DNA from: JAWLHU01 sp041690255
GTDB taxonomy: Bacteria > Bacillota > Sulfobacillia > Symbiobacteriales > Symbiobacteriaceae
Assembly (NCBI GenBank): GCA_041690255.1
Contig: JAWLHU010000021.1
Span: 25,408-89,407, forward strand
Length of the DNA: 64,000 bases
Direction: 5' to 3'
Part shown: piece by piece, positions 1 to 8,636 of the stretch
Position numbering within the stretch: the stretch's first letter is position 1
Layout: every line of letters begins with the position of its first letter
Notes under the pieces: model-generated
What the model saw: only the letters and a program-made list of their open reading frames with translations
What the model was told of the DNA's origin: nothing
The model's database searches: none
Program-made: the position numbers and the translations under genes

Positions 1-577
1 CCTCGTTGCCCCCCTCATCGGTCACCTTGGGGAACTTCAAGTCGGCGTTGTTCAGCTTGCCAAAGATGTCCTGGGGAGCGTGGCTGACCTCGCCCATTTC
101 AGCGAGGAGCTCCTCCACCTCGGTGGAACGAACGTGGGCCTTCTCGCGCAGGGTATCCTCCAGCTCATGCCGGTAGGCGGCGAGCTGCTCGTCAGAATCG
201 AGCCACCGGGTGATCGTCTCGGTCGGGATCGCCAGCAGTTCGGGCGTGACGAAGGCAGCGGCTGCCCCGACCTTGGAGGCCAGCGAGTAGCTCCGGGAGG
301 CGAGGGCCTGGTAGGTGGCGTTGGCCGTGTCTTCGTCCTGCTTCATGTGGGCGAAGACGACGACCTGGTCCATGAGCTGGGAGAGTCGGTCGCGCACCTG
401 GAGCGCCCTGAAGAGGCTCTGGCTGGACTCGCCCAGCTTGCCCTGGAACGCCGTCAACTCGGGCACCATGCCCTCCACCTTGGCATAGTCCTGCTCCCAT
501 GCTTCAACAGTCGGATAGACCGTATCGAGATCCCACTTGTGCTCTGCCGGAACATCGTGACGCTTCATCAGTTCCAT
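1..577 (-). CDS. pepF: Oligoendopeptidase F, N-terminal part (runs off window)
   Basis: The reverse strand from 577 to the left edge reads without a stop, beginning MELMKRHDVPAEHKWDLDTV, followed by the helical stretch typical of the M3B oligoendopeptidase F N-terminal domain (motifs KWDLDTVYPT and VFAHMKQDEDTANATYQ). PepF is a cytoplasmic zinc metallopeptidase that trims short peptides. The HEXXH zinc site lies further C-terminal, outside the window, so catalytic competence cannot be judged. A GAGGGG-type ribosome binding site precedes the ATG at 577; a second in-frame ATG at 568 is an alternative. About 192 of roughly 600 residues are visible. The gene is on the same strand as the cytochrome biogenesis operon but is separated from it by a terminator at 658-702, so it is probably transcribed independently. 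Confidence 0.85.
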   Translation of the reverse strand, partial: MELMKRHDVPAEHKWDLDTVYPTVEAWEQDYAKVEGMVPELTAFQGKLGESSQSLFRALQVRDRLSQLMDQVVVFAHMKQDEDTANATYQALASRSYSLASKVGAAAAFVTPELLAIPTETITRWLDSDEQLAAYRHELEDTLREKAHVRSTEVEELLAEMGEVSHAPQDIFGKLNNADLKFPKVTDEGGNE

Positions 578-657
578 TTGGCTCCGCCCCTCTATGTAGT
601 GGACTGGTTTCCAACATGGTTATTCTACCACGTTGCTCTTCATCCTACCGGGGGTCG

Positions 658-702
658 AAAAAAGGACAGGACCACCGGGCCAACAATGCCCGGTGGTCTG
701 TT
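658..702 (-). terminator. Rho-independent terminator after the proline-rich zinc-ribbon gene
   Basis: On the minus strand, arms GACCACCGGGC and GCCCGGTGGTC flank a short loop and are followed by CCTTTTTTCG, a stem plus U-run just past the stop codon at 712. It would end the 5689-to-712 operon before pepF. Confidence 0.8.
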
Positions 703-711
703 GCGTCGCTG

Positions 712-1572
712 TTACTTGAGGTTGAAGACCGCCTCGGCCTCGGGAACGCCATCGAGCAGGATCTGAACTCTGACACTTCCCGAGGGCCAGGGTTCGCCAT
801 CGTTGCCGATGTGGAACGAGATCCAGCCGTCATAGTCGACGGGGACTTCGTAGTCGGTGTCGAGGTGGTCCTGGCGCTCACCTTCGTAGTACCATTGGGC
901 GGTCACGACCTGCCCCTGCTTCAGATTGACCTGGACCGATGCATAGATCAGGTCGGTCGAAGTCGGAATCGCGGCCTTGGAGGCGGTCAGCGGCTGCTGT
1001 GTCTCCTGGTTCACCCGATCGGTGATAATCGGGCCGTCCAGGACTCCCGTTGTGGCACTCGAGCTGTTCGCCGGCACCGGATCGGTCGTGCCTCCCTCAT
1101 CGGGCAGCATGGCTCCAATGACGATCAGGATGGCGAAGAGGGCTACGATCACCCCGAAAATGATCAGGATTACCTTGCCCACCCCGCCCTTCTTGCGCGG
1201 GGGCTGGTAGCCGGGATACGCCCCTGGCTGCCCGGGGAATGGCGCAGGCTGCCCAGGGTACTGGGGGGGCTGCGGCGGGTATTGCGGCGCCTGACCATAG
1301 GCAGGCGGCTGTGGCGCCTGGTACTGGGGCGGCTGTGGCGCCTGGTACTGGGGCGGCTGTGGCGCCTGGTACTGGGGCGGCTGTGGCGCCTGGTACTGCG
1401 GGGGCTGAGGAGGCTGGTACTGCGGGGACTGAGGAGGCTGGTACTGCGGAGGTTGGGGCGGAGGGTTCATGCTTGCCGCTGCCTGCTGCGCCTGGGGCTG
1501 GGTCACCCGCGCACCACAGCTCGGACAGAAGAGCCCGTCAGACTGCGTACCACACTTCGGACACTGCGCCAC
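712..1572 (-). CDS. Zinc-ribbon, proline/glutamine-rich single-pass membrane protein
   Basis: Residues 1-25 hold a double CxxC zinc ribbon (CPKCG...CPSCG). A low-complexity P/Q/Y region of PPQYQAPQ-type octapeptides and proline/glycine stretches follows, then one membrane helix (about residues 130-155, VILIIFGVIVALFAILIVIG). A roughly 130-residue C-terminal domain, probably extracytoplasmic, contains beta-type segments. I start it at GTG 1572, 8 nt after AAGGAG, rather than at the in-frame GTG 1581 that adjoins the Shine-Dalgarno. It is the last gene of the resABC-containing operon, and the operon's first gene also encodes a zinc ribbon plus membrane helix. I do not recognise a specific function; zinc-ribbon/Pro-rich/TM proteins of this layout are common and uncharacterised in Firmicutes. 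Confidence 0.75.
   Translation of the reverse strand: MAQCPKCGTQSDGLFCPSCGARVTQPQAQQAAASMNPPPQPPQYQPPQSPQYQPPQPPQYQAPQPPQYQAPQPPQYQAPQPPQYQAPQPPAYGQAPQYPPQPPQYPGQPAPFPGQPGAYPGYQPPRKKGGVGKVILIIFGVIVALFAILIVIGAMLPDEGGTTDPVPANSSSATTGVLDGPIITDRVNQETQQPLTASKAAIPTSTDLIYASVQVNLKQGQVVTAQWYYEGERQDHLDTDYEVPVDYDGWISFHIGNDGEPWPSGSVRVQILLDGVPEAEAVFNLK
1306..1455 (-). repeat. In-frame 24-nt tandem repeat coding for PPQYQAPQ
   Basis: Near-identical 24-nt units (GGCTGTGGCGCCTGGTACTG on the plus strand plus 4 nt) occur about four times, with more diverged copies on either side. They encode the octapeptide repeat of the zinc-ribbon membrane protein. Such arrays often vary in copy number between strains. Confidence 0.7.
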
Positions 1573-1698
1573 GCCGTTCACTCCTTCGGGAACATCTACG
1601 CCCCAATTCTACCCATCCGGCGAAACTCCTGCTAATCAACGGTTCGTCCATGAAGAAAGAGCGCCCTCTTGCGAAGAGCGCCCTTTGGCGGTACAGGA

Positions 1699-2901
1699 CT
1701 AGGCGGCGTAGGAGTGCAGACCGCTGATCAGCAGGTTCACGCCAACGAGGGTGAAGAGGATCAGTACCCAGCCCAGAGCGGCGACCCAGGCGGCGGCACG
1801 GCCCTCCCAGCCACGCACGATCCGCATGTGGAGGTAGCCCGAGTAGAAGAGCCAGGAGATCAGGGCCCAGGTCTCCTTGGGATCCCACTGCCAGTAGGAA
1901 CCCCAGGCCTTCTGCGCCCAGATCATCGCGAAGACGATGGCGCCCAGAGTAAAGATCGGGAAGCCCACGGCAATGCCCCGGTAGGAAACCTCGTCCAACA
2001 GCTTCGGGTTCATGCCGGCCACGGCCCGGGAGCCCAGTTCACGGAGGGGACCCTTCGCGATCACCCGCAGGAGCCCGTAGATGAGCGTGCCAGCCATGAT
2101 CGTCCAGACCAAGGTGTTCAGCTTCTTGGGGGCGTCAATGCCGTTCATCCAGGTGGGGGCAGTGAAGAACGGCAGGCTCATGCCCAGGAAGGAAGCGTCA
2201 CCGGGGCTGGAGCCAATCGGCCCGAAGAATGGCGGCAGGGTGTAGAGAATGGTGCCGTTGCCCTGGCCAATGTTGGTCAGCGCCACCTCGTAGCCGCCCA
2301 GCTTGAAGCCAAGGGCCACGACCAGAAAGCCGATCAGCAGGGTGCTGACGTAGAAGAAGAACTCAAGGGCCTTCTCCTCCCAGGGCTCCGAATGCTCCTT
2401 ACGAACCCGCAGCAAGTACATGACAGCGGCGCCAAAGGAGACCGCGAAGGCACCCTCGCCCAGGGCGGCGGTGGAGACGTGGAGGGGCAGCCAGTAGGAC
2501 TGGAGCGCCGGCACCAGCGGCTTCACCTGCGTCGGGAAGACCGAGGCATAGGCGATCACGATCACGCCCACGGGAGCGACGAAGGCCCCAAGGGCAGGGA
2601 GCTTATACCAGAAGGAGATGATCACGAAGAAGAGCATGACCGACCAGCCGAGGAAGGACATGTACTCGTACATGTTGGACATGGGCACCTGGCCGGATGC
2701 GATCCAGCGGGCAGCGATCGCTGCGGCATGCAGGACTACGCCGGCTGTAGCCACCTTGAAGCCGTAGGCGCCGAGCCTGTCGGCCAACTCAAAGTGCTTC
2801 TCGTCCCGGCGCCGCAAGGTGATCCGGGCAACATAGAGGACCGCAGAGATCACATAGGCGGCGAAGGTTCCAAAGAACAAGTAGCTGGACAGGCCGGTCA
2901 T
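1699..2901 (-). CDS. resC: Cytochrome c biogenesis protein ResC/CcsB (CcsA-type haem lyase subunit)
   Basis: This 400-residue polytopic membrane protein contains the tryptophan-rich haem-handling motif WGSYWQWDPKETW (about residues 310-322), diagnostic of the CcmC/CcmF/CcsA haem-handling family, plus conserved membrane histidines. With ResB it forms the System II synthetase, which exports haem and attaches it to CXXCH motifs outside the membrane. Its ATG overlaps the resB stop by 4 nt (ATGA), indicating translational coupling. Likely clients in this window are NrfH, NrfA and the c-haem sensor kinase, encoded divergently a few kb away. Confidence 0.95.
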   Translation of the reverse strand: MTGLSSYLFFGTFAAYVISAVLYVARITLRRRDEKHFELADRLGAYGFKVATAGVVLHAAAIAARWIASGQVPMSNMYEYMSFLGWSVMLFFVIISFWYKLPALGAFVAPVGVIVIAYASVFPTQVKPLVPALQSYWLPLHVSTAALGEGAFAVSFGAAVMYLLRVRKEHSEPWEEKALEFFFYVSTLLIGFLVVALGFKLGGYEVALTNIGQGNGTILYTLPPFFGPIGSSPGDASFLGMSLPFFTAPTWMNGIDAPKKLNTLVWTIMAGTLIYGLLRVIAKGPLRELGSRAVAGMNPKLLDEVSYRGIAVGFPIFTLGAIVFAMIWAQKAWGSYWQWDPKETWALISWLFYSGYLHMRIVRGWEGRAAAWVAALGWVLILFTLVGVNLLISGLHSYAA

Positions 2902-4364
2902 CGCTCCTCACCCTCCATCTGGTCTGCAAGTGGGTTGGTCTTCGGATCAAGCGCATGGCCCAAACGCTGCATCTCGGAGACAAGGGAGCCCTGGTTCCGA
3001 TTGGTCCATCCACCTACGAGAACCTTCGGCCCTTCAACCATGGCCCAGTACCGCCGGTGCGGAATGTAGAAGGTGGCGAAGGTACCGAGCGTTACGATGA
3101 GCAGGCCCAGGTAGATCACGGGAACGCCCAGATCCATCTTCACGGTCAGACCAGTGGTTGAGACCACACCCATGTCCAGGGTCTTGAACTTCACAGGAAT
3201 GGAGGGGTCGAACTCCATTTCGGGGTACATGACGAAGTACCAGTTCGTGAAGGAGTTCCCGTCGGGTGTGGTGATCTCTGCGACCACACCCGGGTTGTTC
3301 ACCTGACTGGATTTGCTGGTAGGCTTACCGGCCGAATCCAACCCGAAATCCGGGAAGTAATCGACCACCCGAATCTTGTAGCCCCCGACCTCATACATCG
3401 GCTTCGGCTGAAGCAGGTCCAGTTCGAACGTGCCGATCTCCTTACCGGACTCCCGCTCGTTCAGGGAGACGATTGCCTTACCCAGCTCCTGCTTGAAGGA
3501 GGACTGGTAGAGCTCTACCCACCGGAACGTGAGCGGCTCATTCATGACAATGTCGTGCCGCAAAAGCTCCTTGCCCTCGCCATCGAGGATCCGCGCCTCG
3601 GTCTTGTAGAGCTTCGGAGCCCCGCTGTCATAGAACTCCGCCACGAACTTCTCACTCTGGATAAAGAAGTCAGTGTTCGGCACCTTGACAATCTCGCCGT
3701 CCCGGACCCAGATGAACTGGTCAAAGTAGGCACCCGGGATCGCCCGCATCATGGCGCCGACCAGGACCAGGATCAGGCCGATGTGCGTAATGTAAGGACC
3801 CCAGCGCCCCCAGCGACCCTTGTCGGCATAGAGCCGGCCGTCCTTCTCGACCACCCGGTAGCGCCTCGCCTTCAGCGCCTCAGCCAGGGCGACCATGGGC
3901 GCATCTGCCTGGTGGGGCCTGAAGGAGAAGTGATTCTTCAGATGGCGCACGAAGCCCTCATCCGGCGCTGGGTTGGGCCGCTGTACCGCCTTCCAGAGGG
4001 GGACAAACCGCTCCAGCGAACAGATGATCAGGCTGATGCCCAGCATGAAGAGCAGCGTCAGATACCACCAGGAGGAGTACATGTGGGTCATGCCCGTCTT
4101 GAAAAGGACGGTGCCCATAACCGGCCCGTACCGTGCCGCGTAGTAATCTCCCGGCGCCTGGACGGTAGAGAGCATACTCTCCTGCTCGATCAGGGACCCA
4201 CCCACCGAGGCGGCGGCAATGACAAAGAGCAGGACGGTTGCAACAGGGACAGAAGCGAAGAAGTCCCATGTCCGGTCGAGGATATCCTTCCCAGGCTTCC
4301 TGGTCTCCGCGGTCTGGATTTCTTCTTCAGCAGCGGCGACAGGCGCCACGCCCATCTCATCCAC
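2898..4364 (-). CDS. resB: Cytochrome c biogenesis protein ResB
   Basis: A 488-residue ResB-family protein. There are three N-terminal membrane helices (about residues 30-55, 95-120 and 190-210), a large extracytoplasmic domain (about 215-420), and a final helix (about 420-440) with a cytoplasmic tail. Family hallmarks include FASVPVATVLLFVIAAASV near the N-terminus and the paired segment WGRWGPYITHIGLILVLVG. It starts at GTG 4364, six nt after GGAGGGG. The partner of ResC in System II cytochrome c maturation; start and stop overlap or nearly abut the neighbouring genes of the operon. Confidence 0.95.
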   Translation of the reverse strand: MDEMGVAPVAAAEEEIQTAETRKPGKDILDRTWDFFASVPVATVLLFVIAAASVGGSLIEQESMLSTVQAPGDYYAARYGPVMGTVLFKTGMTHMYSSWWYLTLLFMLGISLIICSLERFVPLWKAVQRPNPAPDEGFVRHLKNHFSFRPHQADAPMVALAEALKARRYRVVEKDGRLYADKGRWGRWGPYITHIGLILVLVGAMMRAIPGAYFDQFIWVRDGEIVKVPNTDFFIQSEKFVAEFYDSGAPKLYKTEARILDGEGKELLRHDIVMNEPLTFRWVELYQSSFKQELGKAIVSLNERESGKEIGTFELDLLQPKPMYEVGGYKIRVVDYFPDFGLDSAGKPTSKSSQVNNPGVVAEITTPDGNSFTNWYFVMYPEMEFDPSIPVKFKTLDMGVVSTTGLTVKMDLGVPVIYLGLLIVTLGTFATFYIPHRRYWAMVEGPKVLVGGWTNRNQGSLVSEMQRLGHALDPKTNPLADQMEGEER

Positions 4365-4376
4365 GGTAGACCCCTC

Positions 4377-4907
4377 CTAGAGAATCTTCTTGATCAGCTC
4401 CAGCAACTGCGGCTTGCGGATCTCGCCCTTGTAGAGGCCCTGGACGATCCCGTTCTTGTCCACGAAGTAGCTGGTGGGGAGTGGCACGATATCGTAAGCC
4501 CGGCTGACTGCATCGGACTTGTCGACAACGATCGGGAAGGTCAGGCCAAGCTTCTGCTGGAAGGAGGTGATCGCCACATCGGCCTCATTCAGGTTAATGG
4601 CAACGATCACAAAGCCCTGATCCTTGTACTCCTTGTAGGTCTCCTCCAGCAAGGGCATCTCGGCCCGACACGGCGGACACCATGTGGCGAAGAAGTTGAG
4701 CATGACAGGCTTGCCCTTGAGGTCGGAGAGCCTGTAGACTTGACCGTCCACCGTCTGCAGCTCGAAGTCGGGGGCGGCCTGACCAATGGGAATGCCAGTG
4801 CCGGCAGCCGTGGACTGGTTCGGCCAGAGCAGCACGTAGAGGAACCAGCCGGCCAGCAGGGTCAGGAACGTCGCGGAGGTCAATCGCTTCCAGGTTGGGT
4901 ATCTCAC
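4377..4907 (-). CDS. resA: Membrane-anchored thioredoxin ResA/TlpA
   Basis: A 176-residue protein with an N-terminal signal anchor (about residues 9-27) and a thioredoxin-fold domain. Its redox site is in NFFATWCPPCRAEMP (CPPC), the conserved TlpA/ResA signature. It should keep apocytochrome CXXCH cysteines reduced outside the membrane so that ResBC can attach haem. The GTG start at 4907 overlaps the upstream gene's stop by 4 nt and has a GGAGGG site. No CcdA-like electron donor is encoded in the window. Confidence 0.92.
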   Translation of the reverse strand: MRYPTWKRLTSATFLTLLAGWFLYVLLWPNQSTAAGTGIPIGQAAPDFELQTVDGQVYRLSDLKGKPVMLNFFATWCPPCRAEMPLLEETYKEYKDQGFVIVAINLNEADVAITSFQQKLGLTFPIVVDKSDAVSRAYDIVPLPTSYFVDKNGIVQGLYKGEIRKPQLLELIKKIL

Positions 4908-5689
4908 TTCCCGGTCCCTCCCCCGTTCATCCGCTCAATCGCATCCTGCGCCGCCTCGACCTGCCGGTCGATCAACTCCAACTGCTCGGCGTACTTCAGC
5001 ATGTTCTCCTTCTCGGTGGGGGCGGCGTTCAGGTACCGCTGGTACATGATCGTCGCCTCGGTGTTCTTCCCGCTGGTCTCGTAGATCCAGGCGAGGTTGA
5101 AGATCGCCCAGAGGTAGTTGGCATCCTTCTCAAGGACCGTGCGCAGCGTCTCCAGGGCCTGCTTGGAATCGCCGGCGTAGTAGTAGGTCAGGCCCATGTA
5201 GGTCTGCGCATAGAGGCTATCCGGCTCCTCTGCGAGGGCGGCCTCCCACTCCTTCAACGACTTGCGGAACTCGCTGACGGCGGCGGAGCGCTGGCCATCG
5301 TTCATGAGGGAGACGCCGCTCTCCATGTAGAAGTTGGCCCTGGCCAGCGGTGGCATGCCCGACAGATCCGGGGCGCCCTCGGCGGCGATGGTCTGCACCC
5401 CGCCTCCAGCGCTGGTGGAAGCGGGACCCTGCGCCATGTAGACACCGGTAAAGATGCCCGCTCCGTACAACACCACTCCCACCAGCGCCACAGCGGTCGT
5501 CCGCCAGATGCGCTGCGGGGAGAAGAGACCAGGGGTCCTGTGAACCGGCGCATGGTTCACCCTGGCGTTCCCAGGATTCGCGGCCTCCCTCTTGCTCTTC
5601 TTGGCAGCCCGCTCCTCTTGCGCACGGGCCCCACAGTTGTCGCAGTAGGCGCCCGTCATCTCGCTACCACAACTCTGACATGTTGCCAT
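4904..5689 (-). CDS. Zinc-ribbon, membrane-anchored TPR protein (first gene of ccs operon)
   Basis: Residues 1-25 form a zinc ribbon (CQSCG...CDNCG). A basic linker, one membrane helix (TTAVALVGVVLYGAGIFTGV) and about four tetratricopeptide repeats follow (for example AQTYMGLTYYYAGDSKQALE). I prefer the ATG at 5689, seven nt after GGAGGAGG, to the upstream in-frame ATG 5707. TPR proteins are often scaffolds in cytochrome maturation (compare CcmH/NrfG-type TPRs), so a role in presenting apocytochromes or organising ResABC is plausible but inferred only from context. Confidence 0.85.
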   Translation of the reverse strand: MATCQSCGSEMTGAYCDNCGARAQEERAAKKSKREAANPGNARVNHAPVHRTPGLFSPQRIWRTTAVALVGVVLYGAGIFTGVYMAQGPASTSAGGGVQTIAAEGAPDLSGMPPLARANFYMESGVSLMNDGQRSAAVSEFRKSLKEWEAALAEEPDSLYAQTYMGLTYYYAGDSKQALETLRTVLEKDANYLWAIFNLAWIYETSGKNTEATIMYQRYLNAAPTEKENMLKYAEQLELIDRQVEAAQDAIERMNGGGTGK

Positions 5690-6116
5690 GAGTGGTACCT
5701 CCTCCAATGTCCAGCGACTCCTTGCGGTCCAGCACCTGCACCCCGGTGACCCTGGCCGGCTGGTCAGTTCTCGTCACCATACACGTTAGCAAAGTGTCAT
5801 GGCTAGCCGCCATGGACTCTCTGACTGATTATCGGCCCATGGGCGTCCAACTTGCGGTGTCACCAAGGCGCTATAGCAAATCCCCTGTCAAAATGGGGCA
5901 TGACTCCCAGTCGCGGCCCAAAACAAGTTGGTCCGGCTTGACAGGAGTGCAAGCCGGACACGGGGTTTCGGTCTCATGAGGCAAAATTGCGACGACGACG
6001 GTGGTTCGCATTATGGTTACTATGGTCTATCAATAAAGTGCCAGCACTGGATAGCGTTTGGGGAGTTTGCAGAGGTATGATCAACACAAGGCATGAACGG
6101 GAGGAGGTGAACCCCG
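5690..6116. promoter_or_regulatory. Divergent intergenic region between ccs operon and haem sensor kinase
   Basis: About 430 bp without a convincing gene. It should carry the promoters for both divergent units. It contains a perfect 10-bp inverted repeat at 5931-5959 and a possible plus-strand promoter, TTATGG at 6011-6016 and TAAAGT at 6034-6039 with 17-bp spacing (weak match). I see no clear minus-strand -35/-10 pair. Confidence 0.5.
5931..5959. repeat. Perfect 10-bp inverted repeat (possible operator or hairpin)
   Basis: GTCCGGCTTG and CAAGCCGGAC are separated by 9 nt. No T-run follows on either strand, so an intrinsic terminator is less likely than a regulator site or a leader hairpin. 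Confidence 0.5.
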
Positions 6117-7757
6117 ATTCACGCTCGCGTCAGCGCGAAGTTCATGATTGGCGTGACCACCGTCCTGGTGGCAGTACTCACCCTGAATCTCCTGTGGGAG
6201 ATCCGGGAGCAGCAGAACCAGGTGCTGGAGGACCTGCACGAACAGGCGAAGGTGATGGCGACCCAGATCGTTGCCATGCGGGAGTTCCTGGCCCGAAATC
6301 AGGACAGGATCAACCACGACAGCCTCGGCAACTTCGAGTTCAAGGGACTCAACCCTGCAGCCGTAGGACGGGGAGTGGGCGAGCTGTTCGCCAGCATGTC
6401 GGACTACCGGTTCAAGCAGACTCGAACGAAGGTGCGCAACGTGGCAAACCTGCCGGACACCTTCGAAGCAGAGGCATTGCAGGCATTCGCCATGGACCGG
6501 TCGCTCAAGGAGGTCGTGGGGCGGACCGGCGAGGGGCCAGATGCCACCTACCGGTACATGATCCCCCTGACAATCGAGAAGTCCTGCCTGCAGTGCCACG
6601 GCGGCCCCAAGGGCGAGCTCGATGTCGCCGGGTACGCCAAGGAGGGGCTGAAGGAAGGCGACCTGGGTGGAGCGCTCTCGATCGCCATTCCCATGGACCG
6701 GGTCGAACAGCGAATCGTTGCCAACACCAAGCGGCGGGCCCTGACGATCGTCGCCTTCGCCGGCGTATCGCTCGGCCTGATCGGGTTCCTGACCCACCAG
6801 TTCGTCGGGCGCCCTCTCGACCGCCTGGCCCGCATTGCCAAGCGAATCGGCCGGGGGCAGTTGCAGATCGATCGCAAAGAGATTCAGCCCCTGCGTCTTC
6901 ACCAGGAGCTCTCGGTGCTGGTCGATGCCATGAGCACGATGTCCGAGCAACTGCAGGATCTCTACGCCGGCCTGGAGTCAAAGGTTCACCAGCGCACGGC
7001 CGAGCTCAAAGAGGTGAACGTCCGGCTCGTGAAGGCCCACGACGATCTGGCCCGACTGAATCAGAGCCAGAGCGAATTCTACAGCACCATGACCCACGAA
7101 CTCCGGACCCCGTTGACCGCGATCATCGGCTTCACCCAGCTCCTGCAGCAGAGCAATCCCGAATCCATGAACGGCGATCAGCGGGAGTACCTGACCGATA
7201 TCCTGGACAGCGCCAACCGGCTGCTCCAACTGGTGAATGACCTGCTGGATGCCTCCCGCCTGGAGGCCGGGCAGTTGCGGCTGAACGTCGGACCGGTCGA
7301 TCTCCACGACGTCGTGCTGGAGGCGACCAGCTCCCTCCGACCGCTGGCCCGGCAGAAAGCTCTGACCGTGACGGTCGAACTACCCAACGACCTTCCCCTG
7401 GTCCCGGCCGACGACCTGCGCCTGATGCAGGTGCTCATGAACCTGGTCGGCAACGCGATCAAGTTCACGCAGCCGGGCGGGAGGATCATCGTGCGGGCCG
7501 CCCTCCAGGAGGAGCAGCTCCTGGTCAGCGTCGAGGACAACGGCCCGGGGATTGATCCCTCTGAGCAGCAGGTGATCTTCGATCTCTTCCGGCGCTCCGC
7601 CCGCAATGAGCGAGTCGGTGGATCGGGGCTCGGGCTGGCGCTGGCCAAGCGGCTGGTGGAACTCCACAACGGGCGAATCTGGGTGGACAGCACCCCCGGT
7701 TCAGGTGCCACCTTCTCCTTCACCCTTCCCCTTCACCCTCTGAACGACACGAGGTGA
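6117..7757 (+). CDS. Membrane sensor histidine kinase with c-type haem domain (Tll0287/DUF3365-like)
   Basis: Layout: N-terminal membrane helix, extracytoplasmic Tll0287/DUF3365-like domain with one CXXCH haem site (CLQCHGG), second helix (TIVAFAGVSLGLIGFL), HAMP segment, HisKA with phospho-acceptor His in MTHELRTPLTAIIGF, and HATPase_c with N (MNLVGNAIKF), G1 (VEDNGPGID) and G2 (GGSGLGLAL) boxes. The first in-frame ATG (6144) lacks a ribosome binding site and would begin inside the first helix. An ATT at 6117 lies 9 nt after GGAGGAGG and adds IHARVSAKF, giving the expected basic N-terminus; no in-frame ATG/GTG/TTG lies between the upstream stop (6108) and 6144. I therefore propose an ATT start. 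Haem suggests redox or NO/nitrite-related sensing. The regulator gene follows after 6 nt and nrfHA just beyond. Confidence 0.88.
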   Translation: MHARVSAKFMIGVTTVLVAVLTLNLLWEIREQQNQVLEDLHEQAKVMATQIVAMREFLARNQDRINHDSLGNFEFKGLNPAAVGRGVGELFASMSDYRFKQTRTKVRNVANLPDTFEAEALQAFAMDRSLKEVVGRTGEGPDATYRYMIPLTIEKSCLQCHGGPKGELDVAGYAKEGLKEGDLGGALSIAIPMDRVEQRIVANTKRRALTIVAFAGVSLGLIGFLTHQFVGRPLDRLARIAKRIGRGQLQIDRKEIQPLRLHQELSVLVDAMSTMSEQLQDLYAGLESKVHQRTAELKEVNVRLVKAHDDLARLNQSQSEFYSTMTHELRTPLTAIIGFTQLLQQSNPESMNGDQREYLTDILDSANRLLQLVNDLLDASRLEAGQLRLNVGPVDLHDVVLEATSSLRPLARQKALTVTVELPNDLPLVPADDLRLMQVLMNLVGNAIKFTQPGGRIIVRAALQEEQLLVSVEDNGPGIDPSEQQVIFDLFRRSARNERVGGSGLGLALAKRLVELHNGRIWVDSTPGSGATFSFTLPLHPLNDTR

Positions 7758-7763
7758 CGTCAC

Positions 7764-8462
7764 ATGACTCCCATGAAGCAGGTCCTCGTGGTGGATGACG
7801 ATCCCAAGATCCTGAAGATGATCGAGCATTCCCTGAAGCATGAGGGGTATGAAGTGATCCGGGCCGCCGATGGCGAGGAAGCACTCTTCCTCGCGCAGAG
7901 CCATCGCCCTGACCTGGTGATCCTGGATGTGATGATGCCCAAGCTGGACGGGTTCGCCGTCTGTGGCCGGATCCGGGCCTTCTCCCCGGTGCCGATTCTC
8001 ATGCTGACCGCCCGAGGGGACGATATGGACAAGGTCGTCGGGTTCAACATGGGAGCCGATGACTACCTGACCAAGCCGTTTAACATCAACGAACTGATCC
8101 TGCGCGTCAAGGCGATTCTCCGACGTTCGACCGCCCTGCCGGAGAGCCGGGTCCTTCGCTTCGGCCACCTGGAGATCAACAAGACGGCCCGGACCGTCAC
8201 GGTCGGTGACCGCAGCCCGGAGCTGACCCCCAAGGAGTTTGACCTCCTCTGGCTGCTCGCCAGCCACCCGGGGCATCCCTTCACCCGGGACTCCCTCCTG
8301 GTCCGGGTCTGGAATGGCGACGTGCCCACCGATCAATCAACCGTAACCGTCTGTATTCGCCGCCTGCGGGAGAAGATCGAGGAGCATGCGGCTGAACCCA
8401 AGTTCATCAAGACGGTCTGGGGAATCGGTTACAAGTTCGATGCCGCCGGCGCCGGGGAGTAA
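7764..8462 (+). CDS. OmpR/PhoB-family response regulator
   Basis: Receiver domain with acidic pocket VVDDD (about residues 9-13), phospho-acceptor Asp55 in LVILDVMMPKLDG and Lys in YLTKPF, followed by a winged-helix Trans_reg_C domain ending in IKTVWGIGYKF. Length (232 aa) is typical. It starts at ATG 7764 after GAGGTG, six nt downstream of the haem kinase, its cognate partner. The adjacent nrfHA genes are the obvious candidate targets. A hairpin terminator overlaps its stop codon. Confidence 0.95.
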   Translation: MTPMKQVLVVDDDPKILKMIEHSLKHEGYEVIRAADGEEALFLAQSHRPDLVILDVMMPKLDGFAVCGRIRAFSPVPILMLTARGDDMDKVVGFNMGADDYLTKPFNINELILRVKAILRRSTALPESRVLRFGHLEINKTARTVTVGDRSPELTPKEFDLLWLLASHPGHPFTRDSLLVRVWNGDVPTDQSTVTVCIRRLREKIEEHAAEPKFIKTVWGIGYKFDAAGAGE

Positions 8463-8478
8463 ACCCCGGCGCCTTTCC
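8448..8478 (+). terminator. Terminator overlapping the response-regulator stop codon
   Basis: GGCGCCGGGG and CCCCGGCGCC pair around a 6-nt loop that contains the TAA stop, followed by TTTCCT. This strong GC stem separates the two-component genes from nrfHA. Confidence 0.7.
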
Positions 8479-8636
8479 TATGCCCCGGGTCCTCCGAATG
8501 GCTCACGCCTGCCAGGGGCTAGTGCTTTTTCGCTGTCTCCGTTCAGAAAATCCCAAGGGGTGCGTAAGCCCCTTACAAGCCCCTGCTGGTACGCTAGTCA
8601 TGATGGGAACCTCACCCTCAGGAAGGAGGTGATGAC

